From NCBI RefSeq assembly GCF_000177235.2, contig NC_014829.1:4464001-4528000 (forward strand): a stretch of DNA of 64,000 nucleotides. The letters run 5' to 3'. This document shows positions 17,112 through 26,076 of the stretch, one piece after another (within the stretch, counting starts at the first letter, position 1; each line of letters starts with the position of its first letter). The DNA is from Evansella cellulosilytica DSM 2522. Its GTDB lineage: Bacteria; Bacillota; Bacilli; Bacillales; Salisediminibacteriaceae. Made by a program: the position numbers and the translations under genes. The notes under the pieces are model-generated. The model had not been told where the DNA came from. It saw only the letters and a program-made list of their open reading frames with translations, and ran no database searches.

Positions 17112-18473
17112 TTGAATAATATTGAAGATAAACAAGTATCAAGTTCTGCCATTTGGAAATTTATATTACCTTCTCTCTTAGGAATAGCCTTATTTATGGT
17201 ACCATTCCCTGCCGGAGAAGATGGGTTTATGATTTCGGTCTCAGTAATGGCAAATTGGCTAGAAGCATTTCTCGGGGATGCCATACCACTCATTACTTTA
17301 ATCCTTATATTCATTAGTGTTCTTGGCGTCGTTTTCCAAAAATGGGTAAAGCCAAGGTTTATGATGAATAGTACATTCTATGCTAGTCTTTTTGACATTT
17401 CTATCGTTTGGTTTATCATTCGTACCATTGCACTTGTTTTCGTTACGATGGTCTATTTCCAAATTGGGCCAGCAGCTGTCATCGATGACTATACTGGTGG
17501 GCTTTTACTTTATGATCTTTTACCAATTCTTTTTACTATTTTCTTGTTCGCTGGTTTATTCTTACCTTTACTGTTAAACTTCGGTTTACTTGAGTTTGTT
17601 GGTGCACTATTAACAAAAGTGATGAGACCACTATTTAGGCTTCCAGGACGTTCTTCAGTAGACGCTTTAACTTCATGGTTAGGGGACGGAACGCTCGGTG
17701 TTATTTTAACAAACAAACAATATGAAGAAGGCTATTACTCTAAACGTGAAGCTGCAATTATTGGTACAACATTCTCTATTGTTTCGATCACTTTCTCTCT
17801 CGTTGTTCTCGGTTATGTAGAACTAGAGCATATGTTTTTACAATTTTATGGTACTATTTTTGTTGCTGGTTTCATTGCAGCCATCATTATGCCTAGAATT
17901 CCACCTTTATCGTTAAAGTCAAAAACTTATGCTAACGGGCAAGAAGCACAGCTAGACGAAACAATCCCTACTGGCTATAATCCATTTAGCTGGGGTGTAA
18001 AAATGGCTAAAGTACGTGCCGATAAAAATGCTAGTGTAGGTGCTTTTTTCAAATCCGGATTTAAAAATGTGCTAGACATGTGGATTGGTGTTGTTCCTGT
18101 CGTGATGGCGATCGGTACACTCGGTGTTATTATCGCTGAGTTTACCCCAGTATTCACATGGTTAGGTGCACCATTTGTACCTCTCCTTCAGTTAATGCAA
18201 GTGCCAGAGGCAGCAGCTGCAGCAGAAACGTTAGTCGTTGGATTTGCGGATATGCTTTTACCTGCCATTTTTGCAGGAGATATTAGCAGCGAAATGACGA
18301 GATTTATTATCGCTTCTGTTTCTGTCACACAATTAATCTATTTATCTGAAGTCGGGGGTGTATTACTAGGCTCTAAAATTCCAGTTAAATTTAGAGATTT
18401 AGTATTTATCTTCTTATTACGTACGATTATCACACTACCAATTATTACTCTTATTGCACATATCATTTTTTAA
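17112..18473 (+). CDS. YjiH family membrane protein (nucleoside-recognition Gate domain)
   Basis: This is a polytopic membrane protein of about 454 aa with roughly ten helices and two Gate-type halves, resembling YjiH and the SpmA/SpmB/NupC gate domain. Recognisable parts are the N-terminal FILPSLLGIALFMVPFP, the central TSWLGDGTLGVILTN repeat with GYYSKREAAIIGTTFSIVS, and AETLVVGFADMLLPAIFAGDISSEMTRFIIA. The substrate is unknown. Start: TTG at 17112 with GAGGTG six bases upstream; the GTG at 17103 overlaps that site. It follows the AGCS symporter by about 500 bases and has its own terminator, so joint expression is uncertain. Confidence 0.85.
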   Translation: MNNIEDKQVSSSAIWKFILPSLLGIALFMVPFPAGEDGFMISVSVMANWLEAFLGDAIPLITLILIFISVLGVVFQKWVKPRFMMNSTFYASLFDISIVWFIIRTIALVFVTMVYFQIGPAAVIDDYTGGLLLYDLLPILFTIFLFAGLFLPLLLNFGLLEFVGALLTKVMRPLFRLPGRSSVDALTSWLGDGTLGVILTNKQYEEGYYSKREAAIIGTTFSIVSITFSLVVLGYVELEHMFLQFYGTIFVAGFIAAIIMPRIPPLSLKSKTYANGQEAQLDETIPTGYNPFSWGVKMAKVRADKNASVGAFFKSGFKNVLDMWIGVVPVVMAIGTLGVIIAEFTPVFTWLGAPFVPLLQLMQVPEAAAAAETLVVGFADMLLPAIFAGDISSEMTRFIIASVSVTQLIYLSEVGGVLLGSKIPVKFRDLVFIFLLRTIITLPIITLIAHIIF

Positions 18474-18483
18474 TGACGACGAC

Positions 18484-18530
18484 AAGGATGACTCAAAGGT
18501 AAATCTACCTTTTAAGTCATCCTTTTTTTT
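18484..18530 (+). terminator. Stereotyped GACTCAAAGGT hairpin terminator
   Basis: AAGGATGACTCAAAGGT pairs with ACCTTTTAAGTCATCCTT around a short loop and is followed by eight T. It begins about 10 bases after the yjiH-like stop codon. Confidence 0.88.
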
Positions 18531-18745
18531 GGGGAAAAATAGTTTGTTATTCACATTAGGAGATTTTGATTCCTTGAAACGGAACGCTAAACAACTATTA
18601 CCTCTGCCATAACTATTATTGAAACAACACACCTGCACGGGCCAAAAGCTTCATCGTCATTTAGTATTTTATGTCAAGATAAGGTAATAAGGCCGTTCCT
18701 GTACAGTAGTTATTCTGTTCTCTTCATTCACTGCAAAAACTCTTT

Positions 18746-19027
18746 CTATCTACCAAACACTAAGTTCGACATCGACCTTCTATGCATAGGATTTTGCGGA
18801 TCAACACCACAGTTCATTAACCATCTTGCTGCATAGTCTCTCGTTTCTGGTGTAATGTGAACTTGACAGCATCGCGCAAGTTCATCAACTAAGCCATATG
18901 CTCCTTCTGGCGTTCGCAACGTATGGAAGGAACAACTACGTAGTGCTTTATATACTCGGCATGCACATCTCGGATCAGCGATTCGCTTTCGAAATATACT
19001 CATTAAATATGGGTCTACATGTCCCAT
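18746..19027 (-). CDS. Hypothetical Cys-containing protein, 93 aa
   Basis: I do not recognise this family. The soluble, basic protein has six cysteines in RCAC, SCSF, RCCQ and NCGV contexts, enough for a metal site or disulfides, and His residues nearby. The ATG at 19027 is preceded by AAGGAGGTGA, one of the best ribosome binding sites in the window, so translation is very likely. It lies 73 bases downstream of the squalene-hopene-type cyclase gene on the same strand and could be co-transcribed with it. No signal peptide or membrane segment is visible. Confidence 0.65.
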   Translation of the reverse strand: MGHVDPYLMSIFRKRIADPRCACRVYKALRSCSFHTLRTPEGAYGLVDELARCCQVHITPETRDYAARWLMNCGVDPQNPMHRRSMSNLVFGR

Positions 19028-19100
19028 ACATCTCACCTCCTTATTTTGCATACTATGGTGCAACGTATATTCTAGTAACGGCGTGTCTCTTGTAGACGAC

Positions 19101-20909
19101 TCATTTCATATATTTTTTCCTGAAATGGGCAATTGCAAGTAGTGGCCAAATAGAGTTGTAGCTATGGTAGGTTAAATAAAAGTTTCCTGGAAGTCCTCCC
19201 CCAGTAGGGTAAGTAAAGTTTCCCTTTCGTTCCATAAGATGTTCAATACCACGGCGTATCGTTTCATTCGGTTCATCACAAATTGCGATAAGGGTATCTA
19301 ATGCCCAAGCCGTTTGAGACGGAGTACTCCACGATAAAGGGACGTACTTCTTGTGAACATCACTAGAACAAGACTCCCCCCATCCACCATCTTTATTTTG
19401 TATCGATAAAAGCCACTTTTTCGCCTTTTGAATTGCTGGATCGTTTTCACTTACACCTACTGATAATAGTCCTGTGACGGCCGCCCACGTTCCATAAATG
19501 TAACAAACGCCCCAACGCCCATACCAAGAGCCATCCTTTTCTTGATTCTTTAATAGCCATTGTACTGCCTTTTTTATTTTAGGGTGATTAATCGTCATTT
19601 TTACATTGTTACCTAAAAACTGAACGACCCTACCGGTTAAATCAGCAGTCGATATATCAATAGCCGTATCACTAATGTTTTCAATCGGTAAGTGCTTTAC
19701 AAAGTGGTTACGTCGATTTTTGTTAAAGGATGCCCAGCCACCATCTTTATTTTGCATATTTAAAAGCCACTTTAGGCCGTTATACCAGCATTCTCTGTAA
19801 GTGCTGTCCTTATCGGCTAATGATTGAAGCGCTCTTAAACACGCTTGTGTATCATCAACATCAGGGTAAAAGGAATTATTTTGTGAAAAACCCCATGCGC
19901 CATTCTCGTTCGTTTTTTGTTGTTGACGAAGTATAAATTCTCCGCCTTTTTTTACATGTTCGTCCTCTATTGCAAATCCCGATTCTTGAAGCACATATAA
20001 TAGTAATGACGTATCCCACACGACAGATTCAGCATTTTCCATATGTGTCTTTCCGTTTATTTGAACGGTTAGCTTCTGCAATCCATGAATGGCATGTCGA
20101 ATAATCGGAGAGTCACTTCGATACCCTAACGCTAGTAAGCTATATATCATCATACATGTAGCAGTAGCATAGCTTCCTGCTGTTCCGTCCGCCTCTAACC
20201 TCTCAAGAATATATTTTTCTGCACGTAAATTAGCTGCATTATTTATTCGTGAAAAATGAAATCGTCTTTTTTTACCATTGCGCTGCTTTTTCAGCCTTTT
20301 CCTTACTTTCGATTCCATAATTAAATCGTCTATATACGGTGTATTCGGTGTTCTAATCGAAAACTGTTTACTAGCTAAAATAAAGACAGATGCAAAGTGA
20401 ATTTTTACGTAGCTTGTCATGTTATGAAAGCTAATTGGGATATGTGAAGGCATGAATAGCAGCCATGTTGGTAGAGGAAAAATAGTTGGCCATGGATATA
20501 AATCATTCAGTGCTAAGAAAAACTTTGTTGATACGTGAGCTGCTTTTAAACCACCATTTCTATAAATAAACCTTTTTGCCTTTACTAGTCTTTCATCGTG
20601 TTCATCTATCTTTCTAGAAAATAATAACGCTGTATACGCCTCTATCGTCGCTGAAATATTTCCGTCTTTTTCGTCTTCATAAAGCTTCCAAGCGCCATTG
20701 TTTGCTTGCGTATATAATAGGCGATCTACAAGTTGCTTTATCAAGTGCTCATGCCTAGTGTCTATTAGTTTTAGCAATACAATCATATATGCATCTGTAA
20801 GAGGTCCACTTTCGCAAGGAAACTTCCACTGTCCATCATTCAATTGTTTCACTCGTACATCTTCAATTAATTGTTGTTGAAAGTTTGTTAGCTTGTCACG
20901 TATTTCCAT
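19101..20909 (-). CDS. sqhC: Squalene-hopene cyclase family terpene cyclase
   Basis: This class II terpene cyclase of 602 aa acts at the membrane surface. The protonating motif DVDDTQ is at residues 350-355, and QW repeats of the QNKDGGWG type occur several times (QQKTNENGAWGF, QNKDGGWASF, QEKDGSWYGRWG, QNKDGGWGE). Bacillus homologues cyclise tetraprenyl-beta-curcumene to C35 sesquarterpenes or squalene to hopene; the substrate cannot be decided here. Products stiffen membranes and are tied to spores and stress resistance. ATG at 20909 follows GAGAGGGAG. It overlaps a small upstream ORF by 14 bases, so translation may be coupled. Confidence 0.92.
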   Translation of the reverse strand: MEIRDKLTNFQQQLIEDVRVKQLNDGQWKFPCESGPLTDAYMIVLLKLIDTRHEHLIKQLVDRLLYTQANNGAWKLYEDEKDGNISATIEAYTALLFSRKIDEHDERLVKAKRFIYRNGGLKAAHVSTKFFLALNDLYPWPTIFPLPTWLLFMPSHIPISFHNMTSYVKIHFASVFILASKQFSIRTPNTPYIDDLIMESKVRKRLKKQRNGKKRRFHFSRINNAANLRAEKYILERLEADGTAGSYATATCMMIYSLLALGYRSDSPIIRHAIHGLQKLTVQINGKTHMENAESVVWDTSLLLYVLQESGFAIEDEHVKKGGEFILRQQQKTNENGAWGFSQNNSFYPDVDDTQACLRALQSLADKDSTYRECWYNGLKWLLNMQNKDGGWASFNKNRRNHFVKHLPIENISDTAIDISTADLTGRVVQFLGNNVKMTINHPKIKKAVQWLLKNQEKDGSWYGRWGVCYIYGTWAAVTGLLSVGVSENDPAIQKAKKWLLSIQNKDGGWGESCSSDVHKKYVPLSWSTPSQTAWALDTLIAICDEPNETIRRGIEHLMERKGNFTYPTGGGLPGNFYLTYHSYNSIWPLLAIAHFRKKYMK

Positions 20910-21135
20910 TGATAACTCCCTCTCTAATAAGGGTCACATAATAAGAAGAAAAACGTAAATACAGCTTCACTGTTATTAACGTTTTTTCTTTAAAGTTGGC
21001 AACGTACCCTGCAGGATCTCTAGCTAATGCTATTTCGTAATCATGAACATTAGCCTTTAACAATGCCTCATCACTAAAAAGTATAAATCTAGTGCCCTCT
21101 CCTCTATCGTATGGAATCAAAAAACAGTTTGTCAC
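20896..21135 (-). CDS. Small hypothetical protein overlapping the terpene cyclase start
   Basis: This is a reading frame of up to 79 residues that ends inside the cyclase gene (14-base overlap). The sequence (FILFSDEALLKANVHDYEIALARDPAGYVANFKEKTLITVKLYLRFSSYYVTLI, shown here in part only as FSDEALLKANVHDYEIALA) looks protein-like, with alternating strands. Start is uncertain: GTG at 21135 has only a weak site. I do not recognise the family. Its stop overlap with sqhC and position suggest a leader gene in the same transcript. Confidence 0.45.
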   Translation of the reverse strand: MTNCFLIPYDRGEGTRFILFSDEALLKANVHDYEIALARDPAGYVANFKEKTLITVKLYLRFSSYYVTLIREGVINGNT

Positions 21136-21226
21136 TAATTGCTCGTAATACGTGGCAGCTAACTATTAAGTATTGTAAATTGTTCTATGTTTTTACATTT
21201 ACTATAATGGAGGAGAGGTGACAAGC

Positions 21227-21940
21227 ATGCGTAATAAACAAGACATTCGTGAAGATATATGGAAAAAGATGATGGAAGAAAAGGTAGGAAGATTTCCATT
21301 TCCTTTGAAGGGGAGAATTCCAAATTTTAAAGGGGCAGAGAAAGCAGCACAATTTGTATTTGAGATGGAGGAGTACAAACAGGCAAAGGTCGTCAAGGTG
21401 AATCCAGATTCTCCACAACTGCCTATTCGAGCACAAGTTATAAAGGATGGAAAAATACTTTTAGTTCCTACACCACGATTAAAGGATGGCTTTATTTTTG
21501 TCGATCCAGCAAATGTTCCACCGGGAGAGGAAAAGAAAGCTTCGAGCTTAAAAAATATTCATCAATATGGGAAAGTGATTCCTCTCTCTCAACTGCCTGA
21601 GATCGATTTGTTCTTCGCTGGCTCCGTCGCATTACATCACGATGGACGTAGAATCGGTAAAGGGGAAGGTTATGCAGATAGAGAATATGCTATTTTGCGA
21701 GAGCTTGGTAACCGTGAGATCCCCGTTATTGGTACGGCTCATTCCGTACAAATTGTATCTGAAGATATGCCTAAGGATGAGTACGATTTAACATGTGATT
21801 GGATTGCTACAGAAAATGAACTCATAAAGACAAATTCTCCATACGAAAAGCCAAAGGGTATTATATGGTCAGAAGTGACCGATGAAGAAATGAATGAAAT
21901 GCCTGTTTTAAGGGAGATTTGGGATATGACAAAAGGTTAG
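21227..21940 (+). CDS. 5-formyltetrahydrofolate cyclo-ligase-like protein
   Basis: This is a 237-aa protein of the MTHFS-like group. The hallmark near the C-terminus is GKGEGYADREYAIL, a variant of the GxGxGYYDR loop, followed by VIGTAHSVQIV and DLTCDWIATEN. The N-terminus (KQDIREDIWKKMMEEKV) resembles the family helix. The longer, diverged architecture matches the subgroup annotated as MTHFS domain-containing proteins, in which true cyclo-ligase activity is unproven. I chose ATG at 21227 after GGAGGAGAGG; an upstream GTG at 21218 overlaps that site. Single gene with its own terminator. Confidence 0.82.
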   Translation: MRNKQDIREDIWKKMMEEKVGRFPFPLKGRIPNFKGAEKAAQFVFEMEEYKQAKVVKVNPDSPQLPIRAQVIKDGKILLVPTPRLKDGFIFVDPANVPPGEEKKASSLKNIHQYGKVIPLSQLPEIDLFFAGSVALHHDGRRIGKGEGYADREYAILRELGNREIPVIGTAHSVQIVSEDMPKDEYDLTCDWIATENELIKTNSPYEKPKGIIWSEVTDEEMNEMPVLREIWDMTKG

Positions 21941-21952
21941 TAGTATAGGAAT

Positions 21953-21989
21953 AGCGGAGCCCACTCGTGAAGTGGTGGCTCCGCTTTTT
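21953..21989 (+). terminator. Intrinsic terminator
   Basis: AGCGGAGCC (21953-21961) pairs perfectly with GGCTCCGCT (21977-21985), followed by TTTTT. It ends the cyclo-ligase-like gene. Confidence 0.88.
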
Positions 21990-22011
21990 CTAGTTTTGTT
22001 ACACAATTTTG

Positions 22012-23058
22012 TTAGTTTCTCCGATTCTTTTCCTTTTTCCGCTGTCTATCTGCGAGCTTTGCCTTTTCTACGGCCTTTTTCTCTATATAATCCTGCTCCT
22101 TTTGCAGCTTTAAATAGCTATTGTAGCGATGTCTATCTAGCGTCCCTTCCATGATAGCAGATTGAATCGCACATCTCGGCTCATGCTCGTGCTTACAATC
22201 CCTAAAATGACAAGCTAATGACATTGATTGTATATCATCAAAACTTTGCTTTAGTCCTTCCTCTGATTCCCAAAGCTGTATCTCTCTCATTCCAGGCGTA
22301 TCAATTAATACACCGCCCTCTTGGAGGAGAAATAGCTCTCTATGTGTTGTCGTATGCCTTCCTCTTGCGTCATCTTCTCTTATACCTTGAACTGCTTGCA
22401 CTTCTCTTCCTAGAAGCGCATTGATGATCGTTGATTTCCCGACACCTGACGAACCAATGAGTGCCGCACTTTTTCCTTTTTTCATGTACGTTGAAATGCG
22501 TTCCATACCATCATCATATAAAGCACTAATGACATGAACTGGAACGCCGAAAGATACTCCTTCTACTTCAGCAACCTTTTTTTCAACATCATGACACAAG
22601 TCTGCCTTGCTCAAAATAACTACTGGGCTTGCTCCACTTTCCCAGGCTAGCGTTAAATAGCGTTCTAATCTGCGTACGTTATAATCATTATTTAGAGCCA
22701 TGACAATAAATAATGTGTCCACGTTGGCAGCGACAATTTGCTCATCTGTTTTTAAACCAGCTGCTTTTCGTGAAAAACGACTTTTTCTTTTAAGTATATG
22801 GTGAATCCTTCCTTTTCGCTCAGACGGAAATAACTCTACTAATACCCAATCCCCAACCGCTGGATACTCCTCACGTTCTATAGCACGATATCTAAAACTG
22901 CCTGTTACTTCACATGAAATCACGCCTACATTCGTATAAACACGATACATCCCTTTATGCTCTTCCGTCACTCGACCAGGATTTAGTGTCTCTCGTGACG
23001 ATATGTCATTCATTTTTTGTTCCCACTCTTTATTCCAACCATATTGTTCTAATGTCAA
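22012..23058 (-). CDS. rsgA: RsgA-type circularly permuted GTPase (long paralogue)
   Basis: This is a 348-aa GTPase that assists maturation of the small ribosomal subunit. The order of motifs is permuted as in RsgA: G4 LSKADLC, then G1 GSSGVGKST, a GRHTTTHRE switch I, and G3 DTPGM. An N-terminal OB-fold region precedes, and a zinc knuckle (CHFRDCKHEHEPRC) follows. A Lys/Arg/Glu-rich tail ends the protein. The usual Bacillus RsgA (CpgA/YloQ) is near 295 aa, so this looks like the longer second paralogue of Bacilli. The start is TTG at 23058 after GGAGGAAT. Two hairpins lie between it and the upstream small ORF. Confidence 0.9.
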   Translation of the reverse strand: MTLEQYGWNKEWEQKMNDISSRETLNPGRVTEEHKGMYRVYTNVGVISCEVTGSFRYRAIEREEYPAVGDWVLVELFPSERKGRIHHILKRKSRFSRKAAGLKTDEQIVAANVDTLFIVMALNNDYNVRRLERYLTLAWESGASPVVILSKADLCHDVEKKVAEVEGVSFGVPVHVISALYDDGMERISTYMKKGKSAALIGSSGVGKSTIINALLGREVQAVQGIREDDARGRHTTTHRELFLLQEGGVLIDTPGMREIQLWESEEGLKQSFDDIQSMSLACHFRDCKHEHEPRCAIQSAIMEGTLDRHRYNSYLKLQKEQDYIEKKAVEKAKLADRQRKKEKNRRN

Positions 23059-23087
23059 GGATTATTCCTCCAAAATAATTATAGTCT

Positions 23088-23135
23088 TGCAAAAATAAAA
23101 AGACTAAAAACGAGCTTGCTGAAGCCCGCTTTTAG
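23088..23135 (-). terminator. Hairpin with T-rich tail directly upstream of rsgA
   Basis: On the minus strand CTAAAAGCGGGCTT pairs with AAGCTCGTTTTTAG (23104-23135) and is followed by TTTTTATTTTT. The hairpin ends about 30 bases before the rsgA ribosome binding site. It may be a second terminator for the small gene at 23236-23310 or an attenuator in the rsgA leader. Confidence 0.65.
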
Positions 23136-23163
23136 CCTTTTCTAAGTTTTATACTTGATCCTT

Positions 23164-23192
23164 AAAAAACCACGGACTACCAGCCCATGGTT
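23164..23192 (-). terminator. Intrinsic terminator of the 24-aa peptide gene
   Basis: On the minus strand AACCATGGGCTGG pairs imperfectly with AGTCCGTGGTT and is followed by TTTTTT. It lies 44 bases after the stop codon of the small ORF. Confidence 0.7.
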
Positions 23193-23235
23193 CTACAATT
23201 ATTTAAGAGTTCACTAAAAAACATCGAACAATCTA

Positions 23236-23310
23236 TTAAACGACGAATTCCTCCATGGGCTGTGCATATACAATTAACTGAGTTAATTCTCTATTCATTA
23301 CTTTTCGCAT
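23236..23310 (-). CDS. Candidate 24-aa peptide
   Basis: A 25-codon frame starts with ATG at 23310 and ends with TAA at 23236. The peptide begins MRKVMNRELTQ and ends with QPMEEFVV. AAAGGGGGTG lies upstream at suitable spacing, and a hairpin with six T follows. The presence of both a ribosome binding site and a terminator makes a real short gene plausible. It has no signal peptide. I do not recognise it; it could be an unannotated small protein or a leader of rsgA. Confidence 0.5.
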   Translation of the reverse strand: MRKVMNRELTQLIVYAQPMEEFVV

Positions 23311-23377
23311 AACACAACACCCCCTTTATAATAACCATAACATCTTTTCAATTTAACATAATTGTATAATAATGATT

Positions 23378-23506
23378 ACTCGAATCCGCTAATGGCGGGC
23401 GCTTTCCGCGGGCACGGCCTCAGCCTCCTCGACGCAAAAAACGCGTCTGCGGGGTCTTCAGCTCGCGCTGTTCCCGCTGGAGTCGCCACCATTCACTCCT
23501 TCGAGT
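23378..23506. repeat. GC-rich dispersed repeat with inverted ends
   Basis: Ends ACTCGAA / TTCGAGT and inner GGCGGGCGC against GTCGCC mark an imperfect inverted repeat of 129 bases. The core (GCTTTCCGCGGGCACGGCC, then CTCCTCGACGC and CTGCGGGG) is the type of GC-rich non-coding repeat I recognise from many Bacillaceae genomes. It is far above the local GC content. No protein is encoded. Confidence 0.7.
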
Positions 23507-23762
23507 ATAGTTTCTGAGATAAAATAATCTCCTACCTTAATCTATAATGAAATCATTAAATCTTATGTCTAAATTAAAATTAATTTTTGTAGGCTTTATT
23601 TGGTATTATATGGTTAAATAAAACATTTGTAAATAATTTTTTTCACATGAATGAATGAATTTCATAATTATTGAGCCTTACTTGTCAAGTGTTTTAAAAG
23701 CATGAAAAAATGATTAGCTCTATTCAGTATCAGTATAATTACTACACTTTATGCAATGTATT

Positions 23763-23902
23763 GTTGATTGAAACGAAAGGATACGAGACGCCTGCGACGA
23801 GCGTTACATCACGATTAAGCTTCGAGTTGTCTCGACGGATGCAGCTTCAGAGCGAAACTGGCAGAGGAAGAGACAAGCGAGTAGCCTGAAGTGAAAATCA
23901 AC
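23763..23902. repeat. MITE-like dispersed repeat, short copy
   Basis: Ends GTTGATT / AATCAAC delimit 140 bases. An internal 57-base block (23784-23840) is identical to 12275-12331, while the right part is shortened relative to that copy. The element lies just downstream of the ridA gene. Between 23507 and 23762 I see only AT-rich sequence without a gene. Confidence 0.7.
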
Positions 23903-23955
23903 AACAAAGTTAAGTTAACAGGAATTTTTTAATGAGATGCAATTGATTCACATGA

Positions 23956-24336
23956 TTACTTTTTTACAGCTATCACTTCAATTTCAACTAGCGCGTCTTT
24001 AGGAAGGCGTGCTACTTCCACTGCACTTCTTGCTGGAAATGGTTGTTCAAATTGCTCAGCATAAATTTCATTTACTTGTACGAAGTCATCCATATTTTTC
24101 ATAAAAACTGTCGCTTTTACTACATCATTCATCGTACAACCGGCAGCTTCTAGCACCGCTTTTACATTACTGAAAACTTGTCGTGTTTGCGCGTCAAGTC
24201 CTTCCTGCATTTCTCCAGTTTCCGGATGTAAGCCAATTTGGCCAGAGGAGTATACAAAGTCTCCTGTAATTACTGCTTGTGAATAAGGTCCAATAGCCCC
24301 TGGTGCTGCTTTTGTTTGAACAATTTGTTTTGTCAT
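23956..24336 (-). CDS. ridA: RidA family enamine/imine deaminase
   Basis: This is a 126-aa YjgF/YER057c/UK114 protein. It hydrolyses reactive 2-aminoacrylate-type enamines produced by PLP enzymes. Signatures are [22 protein letters not shown], the substrate-binding Arg in [21 protein letters not shown], and a length typical of the trimeric family. ATG at 24336 follows AGAGGG. The gene follows the pxp genes by 21 bases on the same strand, so it is probably the last gene of that operon. Confidence 0.94.
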   Translation of the reverse strand: MTKQIVQTKAAPGAIGPYSQAVITGDFVYSSGQIGLHPETGEMQEGLDAQTRQVFSNVKAVLEAAGCTMNDVVKATVFMKNMDDFVQVNEIYAEQFEQPFPARSAVEVARLPKDALVEIEVIAVKK

Positions 24337-24357
24337 GTTTTATTCCCTCTTTCCGAT

Positions 24358-25311
24358 TTATTTTGTTAAAACACCTAATTTTAAAGTGTTAAACAGCTGC
24401 TCACGTTTTTTTAATTCTGTATGCGCCTGTTGTAATGTTATCTTTTGAAACGTTAACGTTTGTCCTGGTAGCTTTTGAGCTACCTTCCAAAGATCTACAC
24501 TAATGACAGATGCGATTTTAGGATAGCCACCTGATGTTTGGCTATCGGCCATTAATATAATTGGATTTTTATCACCTGGAACTTGAATAGATCCCTTCGT
24601 TACTCCATCTGTAATCATCTCTCGTTCCGACTTATGCTCAATTGCTTCTCCCTCTATGCGGTAGCCCATTCTATCTGATTGCGACGAGATTTTAAAGGTT
24701 GAAGAGTAAAATCGTGCGATTGCTTCTTGTGTAAACATGTTGTCTTGTGGACCAGGAATTACTCTAATTCGGCTATTTGTTTCTATATTTGGGATAATAG
24801 TGGAGGAAATACTTCTCTCGTACTTTATATTGCCATAAACCTCGTTGGCACACAAAACATCCTTTTCCTTTAGAGGACCTCCATGAATGCCACCTATTTT
24901 CGCTTTTTCATATGTAGACTTACTTCCCATCATTATAGGAGCATCAATTCCACCAGCGACTAACAGATAGGCTCTTGCTCCTTCAATTGGTTTTCCAAAA
25001 TGGAGCTTTTCTCCTTTATGCAGCTTTACCGTTTTCCACATTCGTATTGGTTTATCATCAATCATCGGTGATAAATTGGCACCTGTTATTACGATATGTG
25101 TATCATTTAAAACGTGTAGGCTAGGACCAAGCATCGTCATTTCTAGGCCCGCTGCATTGCGGTCATTTCCGAGGAGCAGATTTCCGATTTGAAAGGAAAG
25201 GTCATCCATCGCTCCAGAAGTAACGATTCCAAAACGCTTATAGCCCTCTCTCCCTAAATCTTGAATCGTTGTATGCAAGCCAGGTTCTATTACTTCGAAA
25301 ACATTCATCAT
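24358..25311 (-). CDS. pxpC: 5-oxoprolinase subunit C (KipA-like)
   Basis: This 317-aa biotin-dependent carboxylase-like protein (AHS2 domain) is the C subunit of the bacterial 5-oxoprolinase that opens 5-oxoproline to glutamate using ATP. Family markers are IEPGLHTTIQDLGREGYKRFG, AGLEMTMLGP, MGSKSTY and RMGYRIEG with SDGV-like MITDGVTKGSIQVPGDKNPI. The start ATG at 25311 directly follows the pxpA stop; GGGGGGG precedes it. In Bacillus subtilis the homologue KipA counteracts the kinase inhibitor KipI, but the catalytic role is the conserved one. Confidence 0.93.
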   Translation of the reverse strand: MMNVFEVIEPGLHTTIQDLGREGYKRFGIVTSGAMDDLSFQIGNLLLGNDRNAAGLEMTMLGPSLHVLNDTHIVITGANLSPMIDDKPIRMWKTVKLHKGEKLHFGKPIEGARAYLLVAGGIDAPIMMGSKSTYEKAKIGGIHGGPLKEKDVLCANEVYGNIKYERSISSTIIPNIETNSRIRVIPGPQDNMFTQEAIARFYSSTFKISSQSDRMGYRIEGEAIEHKSEREMITDGVTKGSIQVPGDKNPIILMADSQTSGGYPKIASVISVDLWKVAQKLPGQTLTFQKITLQQAHTELKKREQLFNTLKLGVLTK

Positions 25312-26076
25312 CTACCCCCCCGGATAGCTTACAGTAATTCCTGCCCGTTTTAAAGCAACACGTAAATGTTGTACAAATATCAATGCATGTTCCCCGTCAC
25401 CATGAACGCAAATACTGTCTGCCTGCACCGGGACTTCAGATCCATCAACAGCTAGTACAGTTCCGTTTTTGACCATCGAAATGACTTGCTGTATTGCCTT
25501 TTGTGGATCTTCTATCGTCGCTTGTGGATGACTTCTAGGTGTTAATGTGCCGTCTGCATTGTACGTTCTATCTGCAAATACTTCCTCTACTGTTTTCAAG
25601 CCAATCCTTTCGCCTTCCTTAATTAAAGCACTTCCAGATAAGCCGAATAAATAAAGGCTTGGATTCGTATCTCTTACCGCTTTTGCAATTGCACTAGCTA
25701 TTTGTTCGTCGTTTGCCGCCATATTATACAGAGCCCCATGTGGTTTCACATGGTTTAGAGAGTGTTGGAAAAGCTGCGCAAAGCCTTGGACTGCATTCAC
25801 TTGATAAACAACCATATTATACACATCATTCGGTGTGACATCCATCTTTCTTCGGCCAAACCCGACGAGGTCAGGAAGTCCTGGATGTGCACCTAGTGCG
25901 ACACCGTTTTTTACAGCTTCCTTTACTGTTTCAAAAATGACGTTATGATCGCCGGCGTGGTAACCACAGGCAATATTTGCTGATGTAATATACTGTAGAA
26001 TTTCTTTATCATTTCCTATCTTATAAGCACCAAAGCTTTCCCCTATATCACTATTTAAATCGACTATTCGCTTCAC
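25312..26076 (-). CDS. pxpA: 5-oxoprolinase subunit A (LamB/YcsF family)
   Basis: This 254-aa protein of the YbgL/YcsF family is the A subunit of 5-oxoprolinase. The N-terminal DLNSDIGESFGAYKIGND, the metal-site region NIACGYHAGDH and ALGAHPGLPDLVGFGRR are diagnostic. KPHGALYN and a C-terminal SICVHGDGEHA follow. The start is GTG at 26076, overlapping the last codons of pxpB by four bases, with AAAGGGTGG upstream. It functions with PxpB and PxpC in the cytoplasm. Confidence 0.95.
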   Translation of the reverse strand: MKRIVDLNSDIGESFGAYKIGNDKEILQYITSANIACGYHAGDHNVIFETVKEAVKNGVALGAHPGLPDLVGFGRRKMDVTPNDVYNMVVYQVNAVQGFAQLFQHSLNHVKPHGALYNMAANDEQIASAIAKAVRDTNPSLYLFGLSGSALIKEGERIGLKTVEEVFADRTYNADGTLTPRSHPQATIEDPQKAIQQVISMVKNGTVLAVDGSEVPVQADSICVHGDGEHALIFVQHLRVALKRAGITVSYPGG

